NCBI GenBank assembly: GCA_030725745.1
Contig: JANRFH010000006.1
Coordinates: 43,120 to 107,119 of the forward strand
Reading direction: 5' to 3'
Source of the DNA: Akkermansiaceae bacterium
GTDB taxonomy: Bacteria; Verrucomicrobiota; Verrucomicrobiia; Verrucomicrobiales; Akkermansiaceae
DNA: 64,000 nt
Positions 43,842 to 52,599 of this stretch are shown in pieces; the stretch's first letter is position 1; each line of letters begins with the position of its first letter. A program made the position numbers and the translations under genes. The notes under the pieces were generated by a model. It worked only from the letters and a program-made list of their open reading frames with translations. It searched no databases and was not told the origin of the DNA.

Positions 43842-46049
43842 TCAGAAAGCACCATTCAGCTTCCTGCCGACCCAGAAGAGTCCGAGTAGGAAAACGAGCA
43901 CGGCCACCGTCGCCCAATGCGACCAGAGGGGGATGCGGTTCTCGATGGGGCGGGGCATGGGCAGGGCTTCGATTTCATCGATGAGGCCGGGGAGTTGATC
44001 GGGTAGGATGAGGCGACCGCGCGAGACTTTGGCCATTTCCTCAAGGACTTCGGGTCTGGCGGGCTGGCCGGTTTTTTCGATATCCACGCCTTGGGCGAGG
44101 ATGGTCGTTTCCGTGGGTAAATCCGAGGCGCCGGAGACGGTGGCGCGGAGTTTCCATGCCCCGGGAAGCTCGATTTTGAAACGCCCGGTGTAGGCACCCC
44201 ACTCGGATTCGTTTTTCTGAAGCTCGATGCGGCGCGTATCCCCTGTGGGCGAGGTGACATCTACGAAAACGGAACCTTCTTTGAGCGGAGCGCCGTTTTC
44301 ATCGAAGGCGTTGGCATTCAGGGTCACTGTGGCTCCCGGCTCGGGGCGCTCGGGAGTGTAGAAGAGTCGCACGCGCTGGCCTGCGGCCATGTTTCGCTGA
44401 TAGCTCATCCATCGCGCGACCTGGCCCCAGAAACGGTAGTGATAAAGATCCTCCACCCCGCGCCTCCAGCGCCATGCGGAGTCGATGCCCATGAAAAGCA
44501 CTTTCCCGCTACCTGCTGCCTTCGTGACGAGCAGGGGGATGGGGCCGTATGCACCGCGACGGTTCGCGTGCGTCGCCAGCACCTCCGTGCCGCCCTTCGC
44601 GCGCACGACGGGAGCGTGCCAGAAAAAGCCGGGAAGCTGCCGCCAGATCTCCGGATTTTCCTCCTCGGAATCGCCCAGCATTGTCAGTAGGGAGGCGCGG
44701 CCTTCGGTGGTGAGATTGAGCGGGGTGGCAAGGGTTTCGGGGAATCCGGTCTTATTCTGATCATCCAGCAATACCGGCAGCAGGTCGGAAAGCGCGGTGT
44801 CTAGTAGGGTGAACTGGTTGCCATTTCGCCCCGGCAGGAAAACCACTCCAGAGGCTTGGTTTTCCACCAGCCCGCGGATCTGCTCGCACTGCTCCGCCGT
44901 CAGCTGATCTGGCCCCACGCCGATATCGCCGATGAATACGACATCGAACTTCGATAGCTCCTCCAAGGTTTCGGGGAATTTTTCAATGTAGTCGAGCCCC
45001 TCGGCTGGCCCCAGCTCGGGTCGCATCAGGAGGCATGAAAGCTGGACTCCCGGATCGCGCTGGAGCGCATTTCGCAGGAAGCGGAATTCCCAACGCGGCA
45101 GGGTCTCGAGGATCAGCACGCGGATCTGCTCGGGTTTCCCCACGATGGTGAATTTCCGTGAATTATTCGCCGCCACCAACTCGCCGTCCTCCACAGGCAC
45201 GGAGAGGGTCAGAGTCGAGGAGCCTTCGCTTTGCAGCCTCCAGAGGATGGAATCGTAGGTCTCGGAGTTCGGGGCAAGGATGATGCTCTTTGTCCGTTCG
45301 CGGCCGGATTCATCGCGCAGGCGAACCACCGTGCGCACCTGCCTGTCCAGTGAGGAGCGGATGGTGAAAGGGATCTGCACATTTTCGCCGACAATCCCGT
45401 AGGTCGGGGCAGTAACCGTGAGCAGGTCGAGATCGGGCAAACGTGTTTCGCTGCCCACCGGTATGGTGAAAATCGGCACACCCCGCAATCGGTATTTCTG
45501 CGCAGCAGCCACTGGTGGATCTCCGAGGTTGAAGTCGCCGTCTCCCAGCACGACCACTGCGCGGAGGTTGTTGTCTTTCTCCAAAAGCTCGGAAAGTGGC
45601 TCGCTCATGTCTGTGCCGGTCAGTCCTTCGGCGGATGGCGTCGCGAAAGGCAGTGAAACGAGATCATTCGCGCCGTCGGATTTCAGCGGTGTCCACAGAT
45701 CCGAGCCCAGCGCTTTCTCCACCCAATCTTTCCGTGAAACAATTTCTTCCTTCTCCTTTTCACCAAGCAGCACCTCCGGGAGGGCTGCATCGAGCGTCTC
45801 CATCGAGCGAGAATCATCCCACAACACCACAATTTTCGGCTTCGTCGTCGGGTGGATCACCGTTTTCCACTCCGGCTGCCAGAGCAGCATCACGACAAGC
45901 ACCGCGATGAAAAACCTCAGAATTTCGAGCGTCGCCGTGCGCCCCGGATGCGGGCTGCGTTTCCAAGAAAGGAAGCAGAGAAACGCCACCCCGAGCAGAG
46001 CGGCAATGCCAATCCAGAGGGTGAGGGGTGTTGGGTTGAGGTGGAGCAA
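43842..46049 (-). CDS. large VWA-like membrane protein
   Basis: This is a 735-aa inner-membrane protein of unknown function. Two N-terminal helices (about 10-28 and 40-62) are followed by a von Willebrand A-like domain with a MIDAS-type D-x-S-x-S (LWDDSRSME) and GDGDFNLG later. A region at about 330-520 resembles the glutamine-amidotransferase-like domain of this type (VLILETLPRWEFRFLRNALQRD ... VVFIGDIGVGP). The C-terminus has an Ig-like part and one last helix (VAVLVFLLGLFWVG). Such proteins are usually encoded near MoxR and BatA/B genes; none are visible here. It is alone between typA and an aminotransferase gene. Confidence 0.75.
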   Translation of the reverse strand: MLHLNPTPLTLWIGIAALLGVAFLCFLSWKRSPHPGRTATLEILRFFIAVLVVMLLWQPEWKTVIHPTTKPKIVVLWDDSRSMETLDAALPEVLLGEKEKEEIVSRKDWVEKALGSDLWTPLKSDGANDLVSLPFATPSAEGLTGTDMSEPLSELLEKDNNLRAVVVLGDGDFNLGDPPVAAAQKYRLRGVPIFTIPVGSETRLPDLDLLTVTAPTYGIVGENVQIPFTIRSSLDRQVRTVVRLRDESGRERTKSIILAPNSETYDSILWRLQSEGSSTLTLSVPVEDGELVAANNSRKFTIVGKPEQIRVLILETLPRWEFRFLRNALQRDPGVQLSCLLMRPELGPAEGLDYIEKFPETLEELSKFDVVFIGDIGVGPDQLTAEQCEQIRGLVENQASGVVFLPGRNGNQFTLLDTALSDLLPVLLDDQNKTGFPETLATPLNLTTEGRASLLTMLGDSEEENPEIWRQLPGFFWHAPVVRAKGGTEVLATHANRRGAYGPIPLLVTKAAGSGKVLFMGIDSAWRWRRGVEDLYHYRFWGQVARWMSYQRNMAAGQRVRLFYTPERPEPGATVTLNANAFDENGAPLKEGSVFVDVTSPTGDTRRIELQKNESEWGAYTGRFKIELPGAWKLRATVSGASDLPTETTILAQGVDIEKTGQPARPEVLEEMAKVSRGRLILPDQLPGLIDEIEALPMPRPIENRIPLWSHWATVAVLVFLLGLFWVGRKLNGAF

Positions 46050-46097
46050 AAGGGCGCGGGTGCGTGTGTTAGGTAAATGGCTAGCCGATCCAGCACC

Positions 46098-47378
46098 CTA
46101 GGGCAAGGGGCGATGAAGGCTGCGTATCATCTCTTCCACTGCGAAGGCGATTTCCTCCTCTGTCACGGAAAATGGCGGAGTCAGCGCCAAAACATCACCC
46201 ACCGGCCCATCCGGCAGCGCGATCACCCCCGCCCGCAGCATGCTTTTCACCGCCTCCAGCACCCGCTCGCCACTGTCTGTCACCACCCCCATCATCAGGC
46301 CGCGCCCCCTCACACATTTCACAAAATCCAGCCCATCTAGGCTCTTCAGTGCTTTTTTCAGCTTCGTCGCAGCATCATTCACCATCATTTCCGTCGCAGG
46401 CTCCCGATACCGCCGGATCGCCTCCAGCGCCATCGCGCAACCCATCGGATTACCCAGAAAAGTGCTCGTATGCAGCGCCTCTCCATTGCTCGCCGGCCAT
46501 TTGTCCATCACCTCCGCCTTGCCCACGCACACGGAAATAGGAAATCCACCGCTCAACGCCTTCCCCAGACAAATTAGATCCGGGAAAACACCCTCCCACT
46601 CGCACGCGAACATTTTCCCCGTCCGCCAGAAGCCCGTGTAAATCTCATCGAAAATCAACACAGCACCCACCTCATCGCACCACTCTCTGAGCATTTTTAG
46701 AAATCCCTCCGGCGGCACCACAATCCCACCCCGCCCCTGAATCGGCTCCACCAACACCGCACCAATCCCACTGCCATCCACCTGCGAAAGCTCCTCACGG
46801 AACCCTTCAAGATCATCTTCCGGGAACTTCAGCCGCTCCGTCACCCTCGCCAACTGCCCATCAAACGGCTCTCGGAACCACCCAATCCCCGCCCCCAGCA
46901 GCGCCCCATACCCCAGCCCATGATACCCGCCCTCAAACGATAAAATCCCGCTCCGCCCCGTCGCCACCACCGCCGTCTTCAGCGCCGCCTCGACCGCCTC
47001 GAAGCCCGAATTCCCGAACAAACATTTCCCCTTCTCCCCCGTCCATTTTTCAAACGTGATCTCAGAAAGCGCCTCGCAAAGCTCCACCTTCACCCGCGCC
47101 GGATGCACATCACCCATCGCGTGCATCAGCACCTCGCTCTGCCCACGCAACGCCTCCCCAGTGAACCCATAACCCAGCGCCGCCACACCAAACCCACTGG
47201 TCATGTCTAAAAACCGATTCCCATCCACATCCCACACATTCACCCCCTCCGCACGCTCCCAAAAAATCGGCCAGTCATCTCCCAGATACGTCGTATTCCT
47301 ACACTCCACTTCCGCCAGCCTCCGCCCCATCGCAAAGGACTTTTCTTCGGGCACTTTCGTTGAAATCTCTGGCAACAT
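46098..47378 (-). CDS. class III aminotransferase
   Basis: This is a 426-aa PLP enzyme. Key parts are DGNRFLDMTSGFGVAALGYG near the N-terminus, GNSGFEAVEAALKTA (phosphate-binding), FDEIYTGFWRTGKMFACEWEG with the Asp that contacts the pyridine nitrogen, and the Lys in CLGKALSGGFPISVCVG that forms the Schiff base. It belongs to the group containing 4-aminobutyrate, acetylornithine and putrescine aminotransferases; I cannot choose among them. It has no obvious partner gene. The downstream neighbour is a broken toxin locus, 11 bp away. Confidence 0.87.
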   Translation of the reverse strand: MLPEISTKVPEEKSFAMGRRLAEVECRNTTYLGDDWPIFWERAEGVNVWDVDGNRFLDMTSGFGVAALGYGFTGEALRGQSEVLMHAMGDVHPARVKVELCEALSEITFEKWTGEKGKCLFGNSGFEAVEAALKTAVVATGRSGILSFEGGYHGLGYGALLGAGIGWFREPFDGQLARVTERLKFPEDDLEGFREELSQVDGSGIGAVLVEPIQGRGGIVVPPEGFLKMLREWCDEVGAVLIFDEIYTGFWRTGKMFACEWEGVFPDLICLGKALSGGFPISVCVGKAEVMDKWPASNGEALHTSTFLGNPMGCAMALEAIRRYREPATEMMVNDAATKLKKALKSLDGLDFVKCVRGRGLMMGVVTDSGERVLEAVKSMLRAGVIALPDGPVGDVLALTPPFSVTEEEIAFAVEEMIRSLHRPLP

Positions 47379-47389
47379 CTCTCGCGAAG

Positions 47390-47644
47390 CTATCTGTCAG
47401 CAGGGTGAATTTCCATCACTTTCACATGCCGATCCGCATCATCGATTCAGTAAATCAAAGCATTCTCACCCTCTATCGCGATATGCATCAACCGCCCGAC
47501 GCTATCATATTCGATAGCTTCAGAGCTTCCCAGCGGATCGTCCTCAATCCTCCCAATCAAATCACGCAGACCTCTTCTAGTCGGAGCTTTCAGCCCTACA
47601 AGGTAAGTCACCACTTCCATGGAGAGCAGAAGCTTATATCTCAT
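47390..47644 (-). pseudogene. RelE-family toxin with in-frame stop at a conserved Trp position
   Basis: From the ATG at 47644 the frame reads MRYKLLLSMEVVTYLVGLKAP ... LMHIAIEGENALIY, then TGA (47449-47447), then IDDADRHVKVMEIHPADR and a second stop at 47390. The sequence before and after the TGA together matches the RelE/ParE ending ALIYWIDDADRHVKVMEI, where the TGA sits exactly in the usual Trp position. The frame would be about 84 aa long if the TGA were TGG. The antitoxin gene abuts it upstream with no gap. It is probably a recent nonsense mutation. Confidence 0.75.
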
Positions 47645-47842
47645 TCAGCTCCGTTTGCTCTTTTTATCAAAATCCTCAAGAGACATCCAGTTCTCAGGAT
47701 TCTTGTCATCAATCATCGACGACATCCGCTCTTTGAAACCCTCCGATTCTTCATGCCTCAGTGAGACCAGAAACGCAGTGAGTTCACGACGTTCCTCCGC
47801 AGGCAGCTTCGCAAGCTCACGTTTAATTTCCAAAACACTCAT
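47645..47842 (-). CDS. addiction-module antitoxin
   Basis: This is a 65-aa acidic protein (MSVLEIKRELAKLPAEERRELTAFLVSL ...) of the short antitoxin type, with LPAEERRELTAFL and a tail of the form WMSLEDFDKKSKRS. It is directly followed by the toxin frame (stop TGA then ATG). The partner toxin carries a nonsense codon, so the antitoxin may no longer have a target in this locus. The gene overlaps nothing else. Confidence 0.7.
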   Translation of the reverse strand: MSVLEIKRELAKLPAEERRELTAFLVSLRHEESEGFKERMSSMIDDKNPENWMSLEDFDKKSKRS

Positions 47843-47896
47843 CAGTTTTAAGTTAACGAATCTGACCCATTCGGCAAGTCCATAGACTATCCCGCC

Positions 47897-48268
47897 TCAC
47901 TGAACCTTTCGCAACCGTATCGTCCCCTTCGCCGTCGATGCATCCACCACCTTCCCCTTTTGTAAAATCTCCACCTTCCCCGCATCCACCAGCCGCCGCG
48001 CAGCACTACGCACCCGCTCCATTTCACCTCTCCAGTCATCTTCTCCGAAAAACTCACGCGCCACCTCACTCGGACACGCGGTCGCCCCAGAAGCCCTTTT
48101 CCCGAGTAACTCTAAAATCGCCGCCTCCAGCCCAACATCCACCTCCGAGACCTTCTTCTTCCGGCATCCTGCCGAGCAGTATTTCACCTCATCCCAGCAA
48201 TCCTCCCACTTCTTCCTCCAAGAAATCACCCGCCCGCAGCTCGCACAAATTTTGGTTTCTCTATTCAT
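47897..48268 (-). CDS. DUF2256-DUF3253 fusion protein
   Basis: This is a 123-aa protein. The first 36 residues match DUF2256: ICASCGRVISWRKKWEDCWDEVKYCSAGCRKKK, with paired Cys motifs (C-x2-C and C-x3-C) and conserved Trp residues, likely a zinc-binding module. Residues about 40-123 match DUF3253 (VGLEAAILELLGKRASGATACPSEVAREFFG, RSAARRLVDAGKVEILQKGKVV), a winged-helix-like domain. Start: ATG at 48268. Neither domain has a known function; their fusion is common. The TIGR03643 gene is divergent, 48 bp away. Confidence 0.85.
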   Translation of the reverse strand: MNRETKICASCGRVISWRKKWEDCWDEVKYCSAGCRKKKVSEVDVGLEAAILELLGKRASGATACPSEVAREFFGEDDWRGEMERVRSAARRLVDAGKVEILQKGKVVDASTAKGTIRLRKVQ

Positions 48269-48316
48269 CGTTAAAAAGCGGATGCGCCCTCGAAAATCCA
48301 ACTTAGCTTCACACCC

Positions 48317-48562
48317 ATGACAGAGCAGCAGCAAAACCAGATCATACGCATGGCGTGGGAAGATCGCTGCACCTTTGATGAGATCAAGGAAAAGACCGGC
48401 TTTCCGGAAGCGGAAGTCATCAAGCTCATGCGAAAAGAAATGAAGCCCTCCAGCTTCCGAATGTGGCGAAAAAGAGTCACAGGCCGAGTCACAAAACATC
48501 GCAAGCTATTCGAGGCCAACCGAGCAGAGCTCAAAAGACGCAGGATCTGCCCCACGGAATGA
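48317..48562 (+). CDS. TIGR03643 family protein
   Basis: This is an 81-aa protein with the strongly conserved TIGR03643 core: IIRMAWEDRCTFDEIKEKTGFPEAEVIKLMRKEMKPSSFRMWRKRVTGRVTKH (read in parts: MAWEDR, FPEAEVIKLMRKEMKPSSFRMWRKRVTGR). Members are small, conserved in mainly marine bacteria, and unexplained. Being next to DUF2256 is a recurring arrangement, in my recollection sometimes near photolyase-like genes; none is seen here. The helix-turn-helix look of the core suggests nucleic-acid binding, but this is not shown. Confidence 0.85.
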   Translation: MTEQQQNQIIRMAWEDRCTFDEIKEKTGFPEAEVIKLMRKEMKPSSFRMWRKRVTGRVTKHRKLFEANRAELKRRRICPTE

Positions 48563-48630
48563 AAGATGCACACCAAAATTGAGTATTTTTCATGACACAC
48601 AGTCGGAACCTCGTGAATACTTCTAACGTA

Positions 48631-49269
48631 ATGAAACTCATCCCCATCTTCCTCACCGCACTTTTCACCGCATCAGCCTTCGCCGAAGAAGCAGAATCTG
48701 GATTTGTCCCGCTCTTCGACGGCAAAACCACTGAAGGCTGGGTAAACCCTTATAAATGGGGCAAAATCGCCGTAGTGGATGGCGAGATCCACCTCACCGC
48801 CGAGCAAAAATTTTTCCTACTCACCGAAAAAGAATACTCCAATTTCATCTTCGAAGGCGAAGTCCACCTCCCAGAAGGCAAAGCCAACAGCGGCTTCCTT
48901 TTCCGCGCCCAGATCGGCGACAAAGGCGCATTCGGCTACCAAGCAGAAGTCGATGGCGACCCTACACGCGGCTGGTCTGGCGGATTTTACGATGAAGGCC
49001 GCCGCAAATGGTTCGTCAGCCCGATCAAAGGTGACGCCGAAAGCGAAGCCGCTTTCAAAGCACGCGCCGGTGACACCTTTAAGCGCAACGGCTGGAACAC
49101 CTACCGAATCACCTGCAAAGACGATCACATCACCATCGAAGTCAACGGCGTCGTCACCAGTGATGTCCACGACGCAGAGGACGCCAAGGGCTTCATAGGC
49201 ATCCAGCACCACGGTGAAAAAGGAGCCACCTATCGCTTCCGCAATCTGCGTATCAAAGAGCTCGAATGA
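48631..49269 (+). CDS. secreted DUF1080 protein
   Basis: This is a 212-aa protein with a signal peptide (MKLIPIFLTALFTASAFA) and one DUF1080 / 3-keto-disaccharide hydrolase-like jelly roll. FVPLFDGKTTEGWVNP at the start of the domain and GFIGIQHHGEKGATYRFRNLRIKEL at the end are diagnostic. The family is abundant in Planctomycetota and Verrucomicrobiota and includes enzymes that hydrolyse 3-keto-glycosides. The ATG at 48631 begins the signal; the frame is open to 48592. Its stop overlaps the next gene's start by 4 bp (ATGA), implying cotranslation. Confidence 0.9.
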   Translation: MKLIPIFLTALFTASAFAEEAESGFVPLFDGKTTEGWVNPYKWGKIAVVDGEIHLTAEQKFFLLTEKEYSNFIFEGEVHLPEGKANSGFLFRAQIGDKGAFGYQAEVDGDPTRGWSGGFYDEGRRKWFVSPIKGDAESEAAFKARAGDTFKRNGWNTYRITCKDDHITIEVNGVVTSDVHDAEDAKGFIGIQHHGEKGATYRFRNLRIKELE

Positions 49270-50258
49270 GCCCCACTGCCGCCCGCCGACTCATACCCTG
49301 GTTCATCTGGCTCGGTGCATTCTACTGCATCTGGCTAGCCATCGTCATCGCCGGGAATCACTGGCACACCCTCCGGGAAAACTGGGGCATCGCCCTCGCC
49401 ATGGCCATGGGCTCCTACGCCGCAGGATCCACTCCCATGGGCGGAGGCACCGTCGGCTTCCCTGTCCTCGTTTTGCTTTTTAAACAAAGCGCCATGCTCG
49501 GGCGCGATTTCTCCTTCGCAGTCCAGAGCATCGGCATGACCAGCGCCGCCATCCTCATCATCTGCCGCCGCCAACCCGTCGAGTGGCCGATGGTGCGCTG
49601 GGCCATGCTAGGATCACTCATCGGCACACCCCTCGGCATCCTTTTCATCGCGCCCCTAGTCCCGCCGCTCATCATCAAAATCCTCTTCGCCGTCGTCTGG
49701 TGCTCATTCGGCGTTCTCCACCTCTACCGCCTTAAAGAACTCGCCCGCCACGAAGGCCTCGCCCCCGGCGCACACCGCTTCGACCGCAATGCCGGCATCC
49801 TCGTCGGCCTGTTCGCCGGAGCCACCGTAGCCGCCATCACCGGCGTCGGCATCGACATGGTGCTCTACGCCGTCCTCGTCCTTCTCTGCCAGGCGGATCT
49901 GAAAATCGCCATCCCCAGCTCCGTCATCATCATGGCCTTCACCTCCCTCGTCGGCATCGCCACCAAAAACCTCTTCGGCGGAGTCCAGCCGGGCGTCTTC
50001 GAAAACTGGCTCGCCGCCGCACCCGTTGTCGCCCTCGGCGCACCCCTCGGCGCCTTCATCGTCGATAAAGTCGGCCGCGCCCCCACCCTCCTCCTCGTCT
50101 CCATCCTCTGCATCGGCCAATTCGCATGGACTATGACCGACGAATGGGCACGCCTCGGCCTCCTCGGCCTCACCGCCTCCCTCGGCGGCGTCCTCCTTTT
50201 CAACCTCGCCTTCGAATGGCTTCACAGAAAAGGCAATCGCCTCGGCCGCAGGTCTTGA
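49266..50258 (+). CDS. TSUP (TauE/SafE) family permease
   Basis: This is a 330-aa membrane protein with about nine to ten hydrophobic segments. The first half contains GSYAAGSTPMGGGTVGFPVLVLLF, a TSUP-like loop with multiple Gly, and the second half GATVAAITGVGIDMVLYAVLV repeats the arrangement. A short N-terminal cytoplasmic leader precedes the first helix. The ATG overlaps the DUF1080 stop by 4 bp. It is longer than the TSUP gene at 13842 and likely transports a different small anion. The substrate is unknown. Confidence 0.85.
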   Translation: MSPTAARRLIPWFIWLGAFYCIWLAIVIAGNHWHTLRENWGIALAMAMGSYAAGSTPMGGGTVGFPVLVLLFKQSAMLGRDFSFAVQSIGMTSAAILIICRRQPVEWPMVRWAMLGSLIGTPLGILFIAPLVPPLIIKILFAVVWCSFGVLHLYRLKELARHEGLAPGAHRFDRNAGILVGLFAGATVAAITGVGIDMVLYAVLVLLCQADLKIAIPSSVIIMAFTSLVGIATKNLFGGVQPGVFENWLAAAPVVALGAPLGAFIVDKVGRAPTLLLVSILCIGQFAWTMTDEWARLGLLGLTASLGGVLLFNLAFEWLHRKGNRLGRRS

Positions 50259-50320
50259 TCCACCATCTTCCTTGAGAATTGAAATTTGATGTTTGAGAGT
50301 TAGATGCGCAGCATCGCCAC

Positions 50321-52564
50321 GTGATCGCCCGCGTCCTCATCGACGGCCCTTCCGAGCTTGTTTTCGACTACGCCATCCCCGCCGACCTCCCCGTCGTCGA
50401 GGGCTGCCGCGTGCGCGTGCCGATCCGGCAAAAATCAACCTCGGGAACCGTCCTCTCGGTCAATCCCCCGCCCGAACAATCCGAATTCGCCATGCGGGAA
50501 ATCCAGTCCCTTATCGACCCCGAACCACTCATCACACCGGTTCTCCTCAAAGTCGCTCGCTGGATATCAAATTACTACGGCTCCAGTATCGAAAGCGTCA
50601 TACGCTCCATCCTCCCCGAAGCCGTCCGCACCGAGGACAACTCCGCCAAGACCCGCCGCATTGCCACAGCGAACGAAAACATCCCCGCAGAAGACCTAGA
50701 AAAACTCGAAAAACGCGCGCCCAAGCAACACATCATCCTCACCCTCCTCCTAGCCGCCGAAAACCGCACCCTCCCCACCACAGAGCTTGGCGATGGCTCC
50801 GCCCCATCCCTCAAAAGCCTCGAGTCCAAAGGCTTGGTGAAAATTTCCACCGAAGAAGTCCGCCGCGACCCCGAAGCCGCCGATGAAATCATCCCCTCCC
50901 AACCCCTCACCCTCAACGACCAGCAACAAGAGGCGTTTGAAGCCATCAAAGGAGCGCTGCCTTTAGGCGGCGAGTCACAAGAAGACCCGCCGCTAAACGG
51001 CAGCGCTCCATTTCTCCTCCTCGGCGTCACCGGCTCCGGAAAAACCGAAGTCTACCTCCAGTCAGCCCAAGCCGCCCTCGACCTCGGTAAAACCGTCCTC
51101 GTCCTCGTCCCAGAAATCGCCCTCACCCCCCAGACCGTCCGCCGTTTCAAAGCCCGTTTCTCCCAGCTCAACGACCAAGTCGCCGTCCTCCACTCAAACC
51201 TCTCCCAAGGCGAGCGTTTCGACGAATGGCACCGCATCCGCACCGGCAAAGCCCGCATCGTCATCGGCGCAAGATCCGCCGTCTTCGCCCCCCTCCCGGA
51301 TCTCGGCCTCATCATCATCGATGAGGAACACGAATCCACCTACAAGCAGGAAAACGTCCCCCGCTACCAAGCCCGCGACGTCGCCGTCCTCCGCGCCGCC
51401 TTCGAGCCATGCACCATCGTCCTAGGCTCCGCCACACCATCCCTAGAGAGCTGGCAAAACACCCAGAACGGGAAATACCAGCTCCTCCGCCTCGACAAAC
51501 GCGCCGACGCACACTCCATGCCCCTCGTCCGAGTCATCGACATGCGTTTGGAAAAACAAAAGCAGAAAGGCCAGACACCCATCCTCTCAGACCGACTCCG
51601 AACCGCCCTCGAACAACGCCTCGAAAAAGGCGAGCAATCCATCCTATTCCTCAACCGCCGCGGCTTCGCCCGCTCCCTCCAATGCCACGGCTGCGGCCAC
51701 ACCTGCGAGTGCCCACACTGCGCCGTCGCCCTCACCTACCACCGCACCGATGAAAGGCTGGTCTGCCACGTCTGCGGCCACCAATCCATCGTCCCGAGGA
51801 AATGTCCGGAGTGTAAAAACGCCGGCATCGCCCTCCAAGGTTACGGCACCCAAAAGGTCGAAGAAGTCCTCCAAAAAGTCCTGCCCGAAGCACGCTTCGC
51901 CCGCATCGATGCCGATGCAATGCGCCGCAAAAACACCCTCAAAGACATCCTCCGGAAATTCAAATCGCAAAAAATCGACATCCTCATCGGCACCCAGATG
52001 ATCGCCAAGGGACTCCATTTCCCCAACGTCACCCTCGTCGGAATCCTCAACGCCGACCTCGGCCTCCACGTCCCGGACTTCCGCGCCGGTGAACGCACCT
52101 TCCAGCTCATCACCCAAGTCGCCGGACGCGCCGGGCGTGGCGAACTCGAAGGCGAAGTCATCGTGCAAACCTTCACCCCCCACAGCCCCAGCATCCAGTT
52201 CGCCCGCAAGCACGACTTCGATGGCTACGCCGAACAGGAAATGGAAATGCGCCACCAATTCCGCTTCCCCCCCTTCGCCCACTGCGGCGTTCTCACCGCC
52301 CGCTCCACCCACGAGCGCCGCGCCGAGTTCACCCTCCAAACCCTCCACCTCCGCCTCAAAGAAAACCTCCCCCAAGGCATCACCCTCGGGGAAGTCCTAC
52401 CCAGCCCCCTCATCCGCTCCCACGACCAGTTCCGCTTCCAGATCACCCTCCGCTCAAACAAAGCCCGCCCCCTCACCAACCACATCCAGGCCATCCTCCA
52501 GAAAACCACCCTCCCCGAAGACGTCACTGTCGTCTTCGACATGGATGCTTATAATTTTTCGTAA
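50321..52564 (+). CDS. priA: primosomal protein N' (replication restart helicase)
   Basis: This is a 747-aa helicase that restarts stalled replication forks. It begins at a GTG (MIARVLIDGP). The N-terminal DNA-binding domain (about 1-190) is followed by Walker A GVTGSGKTEVYL, DEEH in LIIIDEEHESTYKQ, and the C-terminal helicase domain with TQMIAKGLHFPNVTLVGIL. Two zinc-binding pairs lie in CHGCGHTCECPHC and CHVCGHQSI..CPEC. A palindromic dispersed repeat (50951-51009) is read in frame just before Walker A, adding about 20 residues (KGALPLGGESQEDPPLNGSAP) in a variable loop. The rest looks intact. Confidence 0.95.
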   Translation: MIARVLIDGPSELVFDYAIPADLPVVEGCRVRVPIRQKSTSGTVLSVNPPPEQSEFAMREIQSLIDPEPLITPVLLKVARWISNYYGSSIESVIRSILPEAVRTEDNSAKTRRIATANENIPAEDLEKLEKRAPKQHIILTLLLAAENRTLPTTELGDGSAPSLKSLESKGLVKISTEEVRRDPEAADEIIPSQPLTLNDQQQEAFEAIKGALPLGGESQEDPPLNGSAPFLLLGVTGSGKTEVYLQSAQAALDLGKTVLVLVPEIALTPQTVRRFKARFSQLNDQVAVLHSNLSQGERFDEWHRIRTGKARIVIGARSAVFAPLPDLGLIIIDEEHESTYKQENVPRYQARDVAVLRAAFEPCTIVLGSATPSLESWQNTQNGKYQLLRLDKRADAHSMPLVRVIDMRLEKQKQKGQTPILSDRLRTALEQRLEKGEQSILFLNRRGFARSLQCHGCGHTCECPHCAVALTYHRTDERLVCHVCGHQSIVPRKCPECKNAGIALQGYGTQKVEEVLQKVLPEARFARIDADAMRRKNTLKDILRKFKSQKIDILIGTQMIAKGLHFPNVTLVGILNADLGLHVPDFRAGERTFQLITQVAGRAGRGELEGEVIVQTFTPHSPSIQFARKHDFDGYAEQEMEMRHQFRFPPFAHCGVLTARSTHERRAEFTLQTLHLRLKENLPQGITLGEVLPSPLIRSHDQFRFQITLRSNKARPLTNHIQAILQKTTLPEDVTVVFDMDAYNFS
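50951..51009. repeat. 59-bp palindromic repeat inside priA
   Basis: Two 21-bp arms (50951-50971 and 50989-51009) form an inverted repeat around a 17-bp centre; the outer 11 bases of each arm pair perfectly (GGAGCGCTGCC / GGCAGCGCTCC). It is translated as part of PriA, between QQEAFEAI and FLLLGVTGSGK. Related single arms occur in polA (29262) and at 41698. Confidence 0.7.
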
Positions 52565-52599
52565 GCGGGCTGGCGCTCGGCCCTGCCAAAAAGCAGCGA

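Noticed and set aside
47447-47449. TGA read as Trp as a general code change
   Set aside because: Many other genes in the window end at TGA and use TGG for Trp; a local nonsense codon is simpler.
51644-52375. 243-aa open frame opposite priA
   Set aside because: It reads low-complexity G/E/D/A-rich sequence and mirrors the C-rich codon use of priA; no family-like motif.
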